Of a DNA stretch of 64,000 nucleotides, positions 1 through 9,738 are shown one piece after another. The stretch comes from Agaricus subrufescens (lineage: Eukaryota > Basidiomycota > Agaricomycetes > Agaricales > Agaricaceae), in contig JAQOTE010000014.1 of NCBI GenBank assembly GCA_029945375.1, positions 62,001 through 126,000 on the forward strand. The letters run 5' to 3'. The notes under the pieces are model-generated. The model saw only the letters and a program-made list of their open reading frames with translations. It made no database searches and was not told the origin of the DNA. How positions within the stretch are numbered: the first letter of the stretch is position 1; each line of letters begins with the position of its first letter. Both the position numbers and the translations under genes were made by a program.

Positions 1-26
1 TCACTTCAAGGTTACAAAAACTTTCA

Positions 27-1257
27 ATGAGCATTGGAGTCTTATTACTGACAAAGAGCTTAGCTCCTGGAATTCAATCGAGCTCAGGTGGTGGATTTTT
101 CACCAATGCCAGCCACTTCTCTGTGAACAATCCTGTAATGATGGACAATCCCACAGTCCATATTCATGAAGTGAGCGATAGAAAAAGCAAAGGTATGAGA
201 ATCATTACTGGGGTATACCATATTTGAAATTGATGGAGTAATGCAGCTATGGAATTACTTTTTGCACACAGTATTCAAGGTGCAGCGCACAATTCTTCCA
301 CTTGCAACCCTCCCCCCAGATGTCATCCAGATACTTGCCTCAAAATCAACGAACATATTATAACCTGGTTCTACAACAAAGAGAAGAAGGAGTTGCTCAT
401 CTGGGTCTATGGCCCCACTGGTGTAGGTAAATCTGCAATTATGCAGACCCTTGCAGACAAGCTTGCCAATTCAAAACACCTCAGAGCCTCCATATTTGTG
501 TCCTGGCCCAATGAATGCAATAACTCCCAACAGCTCTTCATCACCATTGCCTACCATCACTGACTTTGTTGTCCAACATCCCGATGTTCTTCTCCTTTGG
601 CTCATTGTGAGTCACCCAGAGCCACATATAGTTGACATGTTTGACAAAGAGAATGTAGTGTCTGCACACTTGAAAAAGTATGTTCCAGCAAACTTGAAGG
701 AATCCTGTCAAGATGTTGAACACTTTTTGAGGGCCAGCTTACAGAGAATTCAGAGAGACTTTCTGTGGACTGTACCAAAGAAATGGCCCGGCGAAGAGCA
801 AGTTTCACAGCTAGCTGCCACTGGATCTGGCTTGTTTGTACTTGCTGATACGGCAATTTGGTTTATCGAGGATCCACAATATGCCAACCCTGCCAATCAC
901 CTCAGCTGGGTGTTGTCTACTCTTAATGGCCTTTCCATCCCTGACTCCAATACTCAGCCATTAACGCATTTGGATGCCATGTATACCAGCATTTTGAGTT
1001 CAATTCCATCTGATGTATGGCCAACTACGAAACAGGTGCTTGGTGCCCTGTTGTACACCCAAAGAGAGAGGATGAAACATGTTCTCAAGCAATTGAGAGC
1101 TATGTCTCTGTTACTTCATCTGGACCTAACCATTGTTTATGCCTCAGTCAATGACTGCTACTTGTTACTTAACCTCCCTGACCCCAAAAATGCCCACTGG
1201 ATGCCCACAGTTTTCTATCATGCTTCATTTGGTGACTACCTGCTCAACATCAGGTAG
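27..1257 (+). pseudogene. NACHT-domain NLR-like gene, broken
   Basis: Remnant of a fungal NLR (STAND) gene, a family thought to act in non-self recognition. Seen: an N-terminal stretch (27-227), then 249-563 with the typical pre-NACHT region and a P-loop, GPTGVGKSA (Walker A). The continuation lies in another frame (about 555-1257), with WLIVSHPEPHI resembling the NACHT motif usually written WLITSRPEPHI, followed by the helical region after NACHT. About 90 residues normally found between these blocks, including the Walker B aspartates, are missing. Together with the frame change at about 550 this makes an active NTPase unlikely. No WD40, ankyrin or TPR repeats follow; 1258-1690 holds only weak continuation with stops. 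The start is uncertain because the gene may begin before the window. Family call is firm, loss of function is inferred. Confidence 0.75.
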
Positions 1258-1710
1258 GCTAGAATTGTCAATGTCATAATTCAAAGGTAATGACTATTTA
1301 GGCCTGTCATATGACAACAGATAGATTCAATACCTTTCATCATCAATGTTGTTTGAGCTGTGAGTAGGAGTGTCTGACAATGTACTCTCTGTGATGCTGA
1401 CCCATTTGGTAGCAGCTATTATAGTCTTCAAAGCAACCTAGTATCATTTTTTCATGAAGAGCTCTTCACGGTTTTGGTTGAGAAGCATGATATGAAGAAT
1501 AAGGAGCCATTCTCATCTGATAGAGATAAGAATCAATGTTTCAATTTACTGAGCCAGCTAGAGGACACTACTATCACTGATGGTTCTTTCACAGTCCAAA
1601 AATCAGTAGAGTTTCTCTACTGGTTGTTTGATGTATGGAAGGTAGACAATAATTTATCATTTATAGTGCACTTTCCTTTACTGAGTTTTTGTATAGGCCT
1701 AATTGTACTA

Positions 1711-1800
1711 CCATTGGCACCAGCTAGCTGGTGCCAATGGGCAGGTGATAGCCCGTGGGGGGTGCAGCGTGGGAAACCTAGCAGAATTCCAACAAGCCTA
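1711..1800. repeat. 30-bp perfect palindrome plus dispersed repeat segment
   Basis: 1711-1740 is a perfect 30-bp palindrome centred on CTAG. The following segment (1729-1780) recurs at 49060-49111 with few changes. It runs directly into CTAGCAGAATTCCAACAAGC (1778-1797), which is also the arm of the hairpin at 17179-17232. This looks like the end of a small non-autonomous element. No protein-coding signal was seen. Confidence 0.6.
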
Positions 1801-1935
1801 GTAGCGTGCTGAGGGGATCAGCCATTGATTTTATATTGAATTTTCTTTTATTTTTGGGGGAGGGGTGGCGCAGCTGATGGCACACGGCAATTGCCGGGGC
1901 ACAATCAGTGAGCAGGCTGTAAGCCTGCTTTCGGC

Positions 1936-2200
1936 GTGGGCTATAATTATAGAATGTCTCATTGGCTCAGCATTTGCCAAGCAGGGCAATGGCACACAGT
2001 TGGCTTCACTGGTGCAATTAGTCAGCATGCCAAGATTCTGTGGCACCATTCAATCTCAGTTGGCGCAATGTTCCCACACTTTAATCTCCGCTGGTGCAGT
2101 GTGCCAGGCACTGTATTACCAATCATTGGCACAGCCATTGAGCAGTGCAACATTCCCACACTTCAATCTCCACTGGCACAGTGTGCCAACCTTTGTATTA
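1936..2200 (+). repeat. Dispersed repeat, copy 1
   Basis: This segment matches 53300-53560 in reverse orientation. The two translations share blocks such as NGTQLASL, QLVSMPRFCG and AVCQALYY, and their DNA differs mostly by transitions. Internally it contains a short imperfect repeat (a CTTTAATCTCCGCTGGTGCA-like unit, twice). The open frames are a by-product of the repeat, not a recognised gene. 2360-2800 is A/T-rich and shows nothing else. Confidence 0.65.
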
Positions 2201-2804
2201 CTAATCATCTGCACTCTCCCACAATTAGGGTTCTTCTCTGCCATCATTGCCACCCCACCATTGTCTCACGCTATCCCCTGGTTTCCTGTGTGATCTTTGG
2301 TCACATACCACCTGACCAGTCTCTTGCTGATAACACAAGCTGGCCACCTGGATCATAACTTCAAACCCAGCAGCCTACCCTAAATCAACACCCTATATTA
2401 GCCACTTCTCTCTTTTCCCGTGAGACTTTCCTTCTGCATATGTTCTTAACAGCTGACACCCATCACTAGCCAACATATTACTTAATGTACTGGTACTTTT
2501 CACACAACGTATATATACATACTGCTAAATATATCTATGCAATCTATAGTTAGCTATACAATAAAAGAAAACATGAAGCACAAGGCTAGCATATCCAGCC
2601 TCCCTCCATTGTATGCCAGCGCTGTCATATAGTATTGCCCCCATTAATTAACTATAACATTGTTTAGTGACAAGCAATCCAAGGCTGACCTCGATCACGA
2701 AGTAGCTATATGCGTTTCATTATGAGGACACATCTGTATTTGCTAAAACTTCCTAGCCTCCATGTTTAGTTTGTAGAACAGGAGTAGTTAATAAATCAAA
2801 GGGC

Positions 2805-4262
2805 GTGCATCCTGGCTACTTGAAGAAAGAGAGTTTCTTCTTGCACCCCAAAACTCATGAAGCCGTAATGCTTCGTCACGATCCTGCAGACAAGATGGTC
2901 CATTGCTGCAAATGTGGGTTCAAAGACTTTAACATGGACAAAGTAAAGGTAAAACAAACACTAGAGAAGATTTTATATAATTTGACATTTGCTTTTTTGT
3001 AGAAGCACTTGGAAATGCATGATTATTCCGTTGTCTACAACAATTTCATTGGTAGCACCTGAAGCAGCAGGTCTCCCAAAGCCTTGCAACGATCCTGAAC
3101 TTGTTCAATCTTTGTGTTTAGTAGCTGTTGTGCCACAGGCTGTTATCCCTCAGGCTTGTGATGTCCCAGTCAAGCAGGGAACAATGTCATGTTATTGCTT
3201 TCTTAAACCCACTCTCAGACTCATCTCTACTACTCAGCCTTCTGAACCCGACACTCTGCATACATTCCAGTCACCCCTACTTAAGAAGCTCGGCCTCATC
3301 GTAAATACAACACACAATGTTGTAATATGCCTCACATGTAAAGGAATAATCAACCCCCTTGACATCTGAGCGCATTTTCTCAAGTATCACAAGTCTTTCA
3401 AGACAAGGTTGACACTGCAGCAAGACTTTAAGAAAGAAATTCTCAATTCTCATCCTCACCTTACCAACAATCCCCTCCATCCCACCCAAGCAGTCAATAT
3501 CCTCTATGGCCTCACTGACCTGATCAGTGGCGATATCAAATGCTTGACATGTCATCACTGCTACTCATCAAATAAGACATTCAAACTACATTCTTGCACA
3601 GCAGCTTTACTGCTCCCAACCCCTGCACATGTTCAACATTTCAGGGACTTTATCAGAAGCCCTTGGTTCCCCGTTAGAGTCAAGGTTGACGCACCTGTAC
3701 CTGCCTCTTTTTGGCATCACTATCAACAACAAGTTGCTGAGGATGAAAATCAGTCTGGCAAGCTTTTGAGACAAGAAAACCATCATGTTCTTCACCAGTT
3801 CCTACATTGAGAAGGGTTCCTGGAAAGAGTGCATGGTATTAAGCATGAGTTGCTCATCCTGTTGGTTGCATATTCACTTGGTGATCTGGTGTATGGACCA
3901 TTCCACAAACCCATTGTTTTATTTCTCTCTGATGCTCAGCTTAGCACCCAATCATATTATACCTGCTGTCTGATCAGCACTCAACCAGCCAAAGAACATG
4001 ATGAGACTCTAGTGCAGCACCACCACTCCATAAACTATGAGACCCTCCAAAAGTATGGCTGGATCATTGCCAGTGTTGTGGACTTCATCCACCACATGGC
4101 CAACGCTGATGCGTCAGATTACACCTGTCCTATTCCAGATGACATAACAGCTGCCTGCAACAAACTTGTATGGTCTCTGGGTCCGTCTACAAACAATGAA
4201 GAGAGTTTTGAAGAAGAAGTAGTCGAAGCTAGCAATGACTATGACTCTGATAACAATTCCAA
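2805..4262 (+). pseudogene. OrsD/zinc-finger N-terminal half of a RecQ-like (telomere-linked type) helicase gene
   Basis: First half of a gene that continues at 11097. At 2805 a small exon encodes a Cys2-His2 finger (C-x2-C-x12-H-x3-H) once the 54-nt intron 2949-3002 is removed. It may be part of this gene or a separate small gene. From 2989 on, the frame resembles the OrsD (DUF3505) region: LGLIVNTTHNVVICLTCKG with a second Cys/His cluster KCLTCHHC. An acidic linker follows, ending at the Ty3 insertion at 4263. In-frame TGA codons at 3367-3369 and 3808-3810 interrupt it, the first where an Arg is plausible (CGA to TGA). In fungi this OrsD-helicase combination is typical of subtelomeric helicase families. 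The family call rests on remembered motifs, and the number of genes here is uncertain. Confidence 0.65.
4258..4262. repeat. Target site duplication of Ty3-A, left copy (TCCAA)
   Basis: TCCAA lies directly before the TG of the left LTR and again directly after the CA of the right LTR (11097-11101). Five bases is the usual duplication for Ty3 elements, so this marks a real transposition with both junctions preserved. Confidence 0.95.
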
Positions 4263-4554
4263 TGTTACGACCTTATAGCGATTAGCTCAGGTTGCAACTT
4301 AAGGCAAAGACTTGAGAGCGATAAGGGAATATAGCGAGTTGGTAAAGCGTAAGGGAATACAGAGTATAACTACGCTACTTATAGAGAGTCGACTACCTAA
4401 TAATAGAAGGAGAAGCGGGCTGAGTAAGTATACCCGAGGTGTCTGACTAACGATGAGAACAAGTGACAAGAAATAGGCAGGGCGAGCATATGGTGGTGGA
4501 GCGGTAGCATGTGGGCCTGGGTCAGGGGACCGATAATAGAAATAGATCGTAACA
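4263..4554 (-). repeat. 3' LTR of Ty3-A
   Basis: A 292-bp LTR with TG...CA ends (plus strand TGTTACGACC...CGTAACA), nearly identical to 10806-11096. It begins directly after the stop codon of the neighbouring ORF (TCA on the plus strand at 4555-4557). Confidence 0.95.
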
Positions 4555-4567
4555 TCACCCTCCGTTC
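4555..4567 (-). promoter_or_regulatory. Polypurine tract of Ty3-A
   Basis: Read on the minus strand the bases before the 3' LTR are GAACGGAGGGTGA, a purine run that would prime plus-strand DNA synthesis. The TGA stop codon of the 4555-5340 ORF forms its last three bases, so coding sequence and tract overlap. Confidence 0.75.
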
Positions 4568-5340
4568 AGGCTTCGAGTGCCGAGAAGCATTAGTCGGTGA
4601 GCGCGAGGAGCAACAGCCTTCTTATCGGCGATTATCCACTTGTTAGTCTTTTCGCTCCAACCAATAAAGTGGGGGGCATTGTCGTTGCCGGATTTGACGT
4701 AGCGGACTTGTTCTCCTTTGTATCGGTCTTCGGTTCCGTAGTTTTTTAACAATGCGGAGAGTATGACGGTCCAGTATGCAGGGCGATGTTCGATTTCTCC
4801 ACCGTGAGCAAAGGTGTAGTTGAAGGGGATGGCGAATTCGGTAGGGTTGGCGAATGGGGGAATGTGTCGGAGGTAGGTTTTCAATTTGATCATTTCATCG
4901 AGAATGTCGGGGTCGGCGATGTTGGCGACTTTAACTTGTTTGGTAGGTGTGGGGGGAATGTTTTCTTTATCAGAATCTTTGTCCATTCGGTTGCGCATGA
5001 CGGTGGTGTAGTTGGGGACGGGGAGGGGTTCTTCGGGCTCCTGTTCAGGTTCTGGGGAGGCGGGTCTGGTGGGGGCGAACTTTTGATAGGTGTCGATCAT
5101 TCGTTTGGCGGCGTTTCGTGTTTCTTCATTTCCTACGTCCGGGAGAGCACGGAGGTGGTCGATAATGGCGCAGCACATTTTGTGGGATCGATATTCGATG
5201 TTCATGGGGATGATGTGGGCGAGGCTCTTCATGACGGCTCCGAATTCAGTGTGGAAGTCGTCGTCATGTCCGATGACGGTACGGATCGGTTGTACGGCGG
5301 TGAGGCAAGTGGTGTGTATGTTGGTGGCGGTCTCGTGCAA
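4555..5340 (-). CDS. Accessory ORF at the 3' end of Ty3-A, unknown function
   Basis: A 261-codon frame on the element's sense strand, between pol and the 3' LTR. I do not recognise the family. Seen: an N-terminal helical part with a Cys pair (HKMCCAII), a Pro/Glu-rich linker (SPEPEQEPEEPLPVPN), an acidic segment DKDSDKENIPPTP, and a C-terminal globular-looking part ending SLNGG at the LTR. The reading frame stays open upstream of the first ATG to about 5508 with protein-like composition, so the true start may lie in an upstream exon joined by splicing or frameshift. Typical Ty3 elements end with the integrase/chromodomain and have no such gene, which suggests acquired or lineage-specific cargo. 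A coding role is supported by length and by the frame ending exactly at the polypurine tract. Confidence 0.6.
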   Translation of the reverse strand: MHETATNIHTTCLTAVQPIRTVIGHDDDFHTEFGAVMKSLAHIIPMNIEYRSHKMCCAIIDHLRALPDVGNEETRNAAKRMIDTYQKFAPTRPASPEPEQEPEEPLPVPNYTTVMRNRMDKDSDKENIPPTPTKQVKVANIADPDILDEMIKLKTYLRHIPPFANPTEFAIPFNYTFAHGGEIEHRPAYWTVILSALLKNYGTEDRYKGEQVRYVKSGNDNAPHFIGWSEKTNKWIIADKKAVAPRAHRLMLLGTRSLNGG

Positions 5341-5632
5341 GGTTTTTCCTAGGTTGCGGGTGTATCCCAGGGCGTGGAGGAGTCTGAGGAGGTGAGTGCG
5401 GCGTTCGTTGATGTTGTAGACGGAGGAGAGGTAGTCTTCGTGTGGGCGTTGATCAAAGAGGGGGTGGATGTGAGGGGGAATGGAGGGTTGGGCAGTGGAA
5501 ACAGGGGTTCATAACTAGAGCTTCGAGGAGAGGGATGTACTTTGAGAGAGAAATGTTGGGCAGATTGGATGAAAAAGAGCGACAAACGGATTGGGTTTTA
5601 TACTACTTTCCTCCTCCCGATTAGGCGACTGT

Positions 5633-6052
5633 TTACTGTTGCTGATTATCTCCTTGCGCCACTTCTTGCGGTACCCATCCATCCTCCCACGTTCCTCCGT
5701 TAGCGGCCCATCCGAGGGCATTAGGGTTTATCTCCTTGGTGAGATCTACCAAATCGTTTTCCATCGCTTCCAATTTAGCTCTGATCTTCTTTATCAGCAT
5801 CCTCTCCGTCCTCATGACCTTGGTCATATGGTCTCTTTCCTCGGTGGTCGGAGCATTTACTCCGGTGGGTCGGTCGAGGACGAGGGGGAAGTAGGTGTGT
5901 GCGTAGCGGTTGTCGACGTCGGTTACCGCTGCGAGGATTTCTAGCAGCTCACGCTTGGCGGAACTGCGGAACGAATCGATGATGAGGCTGTGGTAGGCCT
6001 CGCGGTCGGTGGAGTTGGTGGAGGCGTCGGCGGTGTTTTGTTGAGTGCTCAT
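5633..6052 (-). CDS. Accessory ORF downstream of pol in Ty3-A, unknown function
   Basis: A 139-codon frame starting with a Thr/Ser/Asn-rich segment (MSTQQNTADASTNSTDRE) and continuing with a predicted coiled-coil stretch (TERMLIKKIRAKLEAMENDL). It ends in a Gln run, GDNQQQ. It lies about 60 bp beyond the pol stop and in the same direction. It could be the first exon of the same gene as 4555-5340, because the gap 5349-5632 keeps open frames and an intron would join them, but I could not fix splice sites. No resemblance to retroviral env or other known third genes was seen. Confidence 0.5.
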   Translation of the reverse strand: MSTQQNTADASTNSTDREAYHSLIIDSFRSSAKRELLEILAAVTDVDNRYAHTYFPLVLDRPTGVNAPTTEERDHMTKVMRTERMLIKKIRAKLEAMENDLVDLTKEINPNALGWAANGGTWEDGWVPQEVAQGDNQQQ

Positions 6053-6112
6053 GATGTCTTCTTCGAACCAATAGACGAATGCTATACCGTTGACAGAGAA
6101 CTGATATTCCTT

Positions 6113-9100
6113 TTATAGGTTGTTGTCGGTTCGGTACTTGTCCAGGATATCCTTGGCGTTCTCAAGATCTGCTGCGGATTGCCATGTGTCCTCGGAGTTG
6201 TCGTATCCTTTCCAGTGTACCAGGTATTGTATGCCTCGGCCTTTCTTTTGGTGTCCTCGGATTTCCTCAACTTCGTATTCTTCTTTGTTGTTAATAATGT
6301 CCGGTGGCGGCGGTGGGGCAGTTTTCTGACATTCGAATTCGGGTGGAATGAATTTGGTGAGGAGTGAAGAATGGAAAACGTCGTGGATTGCCCAAGTTTC
6401 AGGTAATTTTAGGCGGAACGAGGTGTTTCCAACTGGTTCTAGAATCTCGAAGGGGCCGTATCTTTTGTTGTCCATTTTTCCGGAAGGGCGGTTTGATCGT
6501 ATGTTACTTGCTTCTACGAAAACAAGATCTCCTTTGGATAGGGAGGGTTTCTGCCGTTTCAGGTTTCCTCTTTCAGACATGGTTTGGTTGTAGTCTTCCA
6601 GAGCGTTTCGGGCTTCTTCTCGGGTTTTCGCTAGTTCCGAGGCAAATTCGTTGGCGAGTGGGTTTGCCGAGTTAACGGTGAGGTTTCCTTTCCAAGGGTG
6701 AGTTCCATATGTCAAGAAGAACGGGGTTTGTTTGGTGGCAGCGTGGGTTTTGTCGTTGTACTGGAATTCGGCGGTGGGGAGCCATTTTGCCCAGTCGTTT
6801 TGTTTGTAGTTGACGAAGTTGCGTAGGTATGATTCCACTTCTTGGTTAATCCTTTCCGTTTGTCCATCGGTTTGCGGGTGGTATGCGGTGGATAGGTTTC
6901 TTTCGATACCTAGCGCCGTGCAGAGTTCTTTCATGAATTTTGATGCGAACTGGGGTCCTCGGTCGCTAATAATACGCTTGGGGATTCCATGAATGCGCCA
7001 GACTTCTTTCTTGTAGATTTCGGCTAGCTGTTTTGACGTGAGAGAGGTTTCGGTGGGGATAAGGTGAATCATTTTGGAGAATCGATCGACTATGACTAGT
7101 ATGGCGTCGTGTTCCTCAGATTTAGGCAGGGGTCCGATCATGTCAATGGAGATTTCTTGCCAGGGGAGTTCGGGGATCGGTAGTGGATTGAGTGCGATGT
7201 GACCTGGTTGACGAATGATCTTGTTCCTTTGGCATTCCGTGCATCCTTTCACGAATCGTTTGACGTCAGTCTTGATGGTGGGCCACCAGAAGGTTCGTTT
7301 TAGGAGTTCGAGCATGCGGTAAGTTCCGGGGTGTCCGATGTCGGGTGGATTATGGTGGTCGAGTAGAATAGTTTCTCGAAGTTTCGGTTCGTCTGGGACG
7401 TAGATTTTTCCATTTCGATAGGTGATTCCATTTTCTTCCCAGAATAGTTCAGGTCGTTTGTTTTTCTCCTGAGTTACGCGGTATTCGGGTTTCGGGGAGT
7501 TTCGAATTGCGTTTAAGATGTGGGGGTCCGTGGAGATGCTGAAGTTTCGGTTCTGGAGGAGGGTTATTTCTAGCGACGTGGGTAATTCGGATAAGGTTCT
7601 GATTATCATGCGGTCTTTGAACATTTCGATTTTGGGGGTGTCTTCTTCGGTTTCGTGTCTGAAGAGTCTTGAGAGGATGTCGGCTTTGATGTTGGTTTTT
7701 CCGGGGATATGTCGGAGTAAGTAGTCGTATTCTTGTAGCATGAGGTACCATCGGGCTTGTCGGGCGTTGAGTTTCTGGGGTTCTCGGAAGTATTTTAGGT
7801 TTTCGTGGTCGGTCCAAATTTCGAATTGATGTTTGGCGTCCAGTAGGTAGTGTCTCCAGTTTTTAATGGCTTTGACGATTGCGAGGAGTTCCTTGTCGTA
7901 AATTTCATAGTTCCTTTCTGCGTCGGTGAGGGATTTAGACATGAATGCGACTGGGTGCCATTTGCCGTGTTGTTCCTGGGAGAGTACAGCTCCAATTCCT
8001 ACGTTCGATGCGTCGGTTTCTAGTCGGAATTGACCTTCATTGTCAGGTAAGGCGAGTACCGGTTCGCTAGTGATGGCGGTTTTGATGGTTTCAAAGGCGT
8101 TTTGTTCGACCTGAGTCCATTCCCATGGTTTTGGATTCTTACCCCCTTTCAAGGCATTGAGCGGTGCAGCGATAGTGCTGAAGTCCTTGATGAAACGTCG
8201 GTAAAAGTTGGCAAATCCTAGGAAACGTTCTACGTCTTTGACACATGTAGGGGTTTTCCAGTTTCGAACTGATTCGACTTTTTCAGTTTCCATGCTCGCT
8301 TGACCGTCTCCTATAACCGTTCCTAGCATCGAGATCTTGGTTGCATTAAACTCGCACTTGGTTCGTTTGAAGCATAGGTTGTTTTCGTCCGCTATTTTTA
8401 GGAATCGCAATGTCCGTTCTTCTAGTTCGGGGAGTGAGTCGGCAGGAATGGCGAAATCGTCTATGTAATTGACCAGGGAACCGTCTTGGATCATTTCGCG
8501 GAATATGGTGGTCATCCACCGAGAGAAGGTTGCAGGAGAGTTGCACATTCCGAAAAACATTACCGTGGGTTCGAATAGTCCTCTGTTGGTTAAGATTGCT
8601 CCCTTCCATTCGTCTCCTTCTTTAATCCTCACGTTATTGTATCCCCAGATGATGTCGAGCTTGTTGAAGTATTTGGCGTGTTTAAGCTTTCCGATGACTT
8701 CGCTAATGAGTGGTAGGGGGGTCTTGTCCTTGATAGTAACTTCGTTGAGCTTCCGATAGTCTTGGCATAACCGTAGAGATCCATCTTTTTTAGGTACAAA
8801 GAAACACGGGGCGGCGTAAGGGCTTTTGGATGGTCGGATTCGGTTAGAGGCCAGATTTTCATCCAGGAATTTGTTGAGCTCAATTTCCTCTTTCGGAGTC
8901 ATTTCGTAGACCTTTGCATCGATTTCATTTGGGGCGTCCGGGAGTAGGTTGACCTCGTGATCCCATTGGGTTCTTTTCGGTAGTTTGTCGAAGTTCTTTT
9001 TGTTGAAGAGGTGGGTGTACGGTCTCATGTATTCAGGTAGGTCGAGGGGATTGGTCGGATCGGGTTCCTTTTCTTCTTCAAAGTCCTCCCATTTGGTTTG

Positions 9101-9730
9101 AAGTCGTCGTAGGTGTTCCGGTAGTGAGAAGTTGGTGTGCTTGATTGAGCACTCGGGTGGGCATCTTGAGAAGGTTACCGTTCCTCGGTTCCAGTCGATT
9201 TCCGGGTTGTGTTTGGTTAGCCAGTCATGTCCAATGAAGATGTCCGCCGAGTCCAGTTCGGCTACGACTGCGTCGATAGTTTCTTGGTGTCCTTCTATGT
9301 TTAGATCCAGATTGACGAATTTGGTGATGGGTTCTTTTCCGCTTGGGGTACCGTCGGCGTTGGTTGCTTGGATGGGATGATCGAGTTTATGGGTGGGGAT
9401 TTTCTGTTTATAGACGGTTCGTTTGTCGATACAGGTGTGGGTGCATCCCGAGTCGAGCATGGTTTTGGCTTGGAACGTTTCTCCATTAGGTTTGGTGATT
9501 TCCGGTTTGAGTATTAACTCCTGCACTCCTAGTCGTTTCTGAGGGCAAACATATCGATTTCTCATACGACTAGATACATTGGTTCGTGAGTTCGTGCCTA
9601 CTCCGAACCTTTGGGAAAATCCTGTTGAGTTTCTTCGGCAGTTCCTTCTTCTCCGGTGGTAATGGCACGAATCTTGGTTTGTTTCTTGGGGCTTCGGCAG
9701 ACTTTGGCGATGTGGCCTGGTTTGCCACAA
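6113..9730 (-). CDS. pol: Ty3-A pol polyprotein: protease, reverse transcriptase, RNase H, integrase, chromodomain
   Basis: About 1205 codons. Domain order with residues of this frame: aspartic protease with DSG at 93-95; reverse transcriptase with YIDD at 422-425; RNase H with ETDAS (Asp 573); integrase zinc finger H792/H800/C830/C833; integrase core Asp 863, Asp 923, Glu 959 (DMIG, SDRG, DGQTER); a GPY/F-type module (YGPFEIL); and a C-terminal chromodomain (about 1152-1205) with YLVHWKGY. The protease-RT-RNaseH-IN order is that of Ty3/Gypsy, and the chromodomain places it with chromoviruses, whose integration is guided to chromatin marks. All catalytic residues are present. The first 45 or so residues are not protease-like and reflect read-through from gag in another frame, so pol must be reached by frameshifting unless an indel broke a single gag-pol frame. 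Confidence 0.93.
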   Translation of the reverse strand: MWQTRPHRQSLPKPQETNQDSCHYHRRRRNCRRNSTGFSQRFGVGTNSRTNVSSRMRNRYVCPQKRLGVQELILKPEITKPNGETFQAKTMLDSGCTHTCIDKRTVYKQKIPTHKLDHPIQATNADGTPSGKEPITKFVNLDLNIEGHQETIDAVVAELDSADIFIGHDWLTKHNPEIDWNRGTVTFSRCPPECSIKHTNFSLPEHLRRLQTKWEDFEEEKEPDPTNPLDLPEYMRPYTHLFNKKNFDKLPKRTQWDHEVNLLPDAPNEIDAKVYEMTPKEEIELNKFLDENLASNRIRPSKSPYAAPCFFVPKKDGSLRLCQDYRKLNEVTIKDKTPLPLISEVIGKLKHAKYFNKLDIIWGYNNVRIKEGDEWKGAILTNRGLFEPTVMFFGMCNSPATFSRWMTTIFREMIQDGSLVNYIDDFAIPADSLPELEERTLRFLKIADENNLCFKRTKCEFNATKISMLGTVIGDGQASMETEKVESVRNWKTPTCVKDVERFLGFANFYRRFIKDFSTIAAPLNALKGGKNPKPWEWTQVEQNAFETIKTAITSEPVLALPDNEGQFRLETDASNVGIGAVLSQEQHGKWHPVAFMSKSLTDAERNYEIYDKELLAIVKAIKNWRHYLLDAKHQFEIWTDHENLKYFREPQKLNARQARWYLMLQEYDYLLRHIPGKTNIKADILSRLFRHETEEDTPKIEMFKDRMIIRTLSELPTSLEITLLQNRNFSISTDPHILNAIRNSPKPEYRVTQEKNKRPELFWEENGITYRNGKIYVPDEPKLRETILLDHHNPPDIGHPGTYRMLELLKRTFWWPTIKTDVKRFVKGCTECQRNKIIRQPGHIALNPLPIPELPWQEISIDMIGPLPKSEEHDAILVIVDRFSKMIHLIPTETSLTSKQLAEIYKKEVWRIHGIPKRIISDRGPQFASKFMKELCTALGIERNLSTAYHPQTDGQTERINQEVESYLRNFVNYKQNDWAKWLPTAEFQYNDKTHAATKQTPFFLTYGTHPWKGNLTVNSANPLANEFASELAKTREEARNALEDYNQTMSERGNLKRQKPSLSKGDLVFVEASNIRSNRPSGKMDNKRYGPFEILEPVGNTSFRLKLPETWAIHDVFHSSLLTKFIPPEFECQKTAPPPPPDIINNKEEYEVEEIRGHQKKGRGIQYLVHWKGYDNSEDTWQSAADLENAKDILDKYRTDNNL

Positions 9731-9738
9731 TTATAGCA
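9697..9738 (-). other. Second CCHC zinc knuckle of Ty3-A, encoded out of frame with gag and pol
   Basis: On the minus strand this reads CYNCGKPGHIAKVC, a perfect CX2CX4HX4C knuckle. It lies in a third frame between the gag stop and the protease: the gag frame ends just after the first knuckle (9770-9811), and this frame ends at a TAG at about 9612. Either two translational frameshifts or two 1-base indels separate the parts of one original gag-pol frame. Confidence 0.7.
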
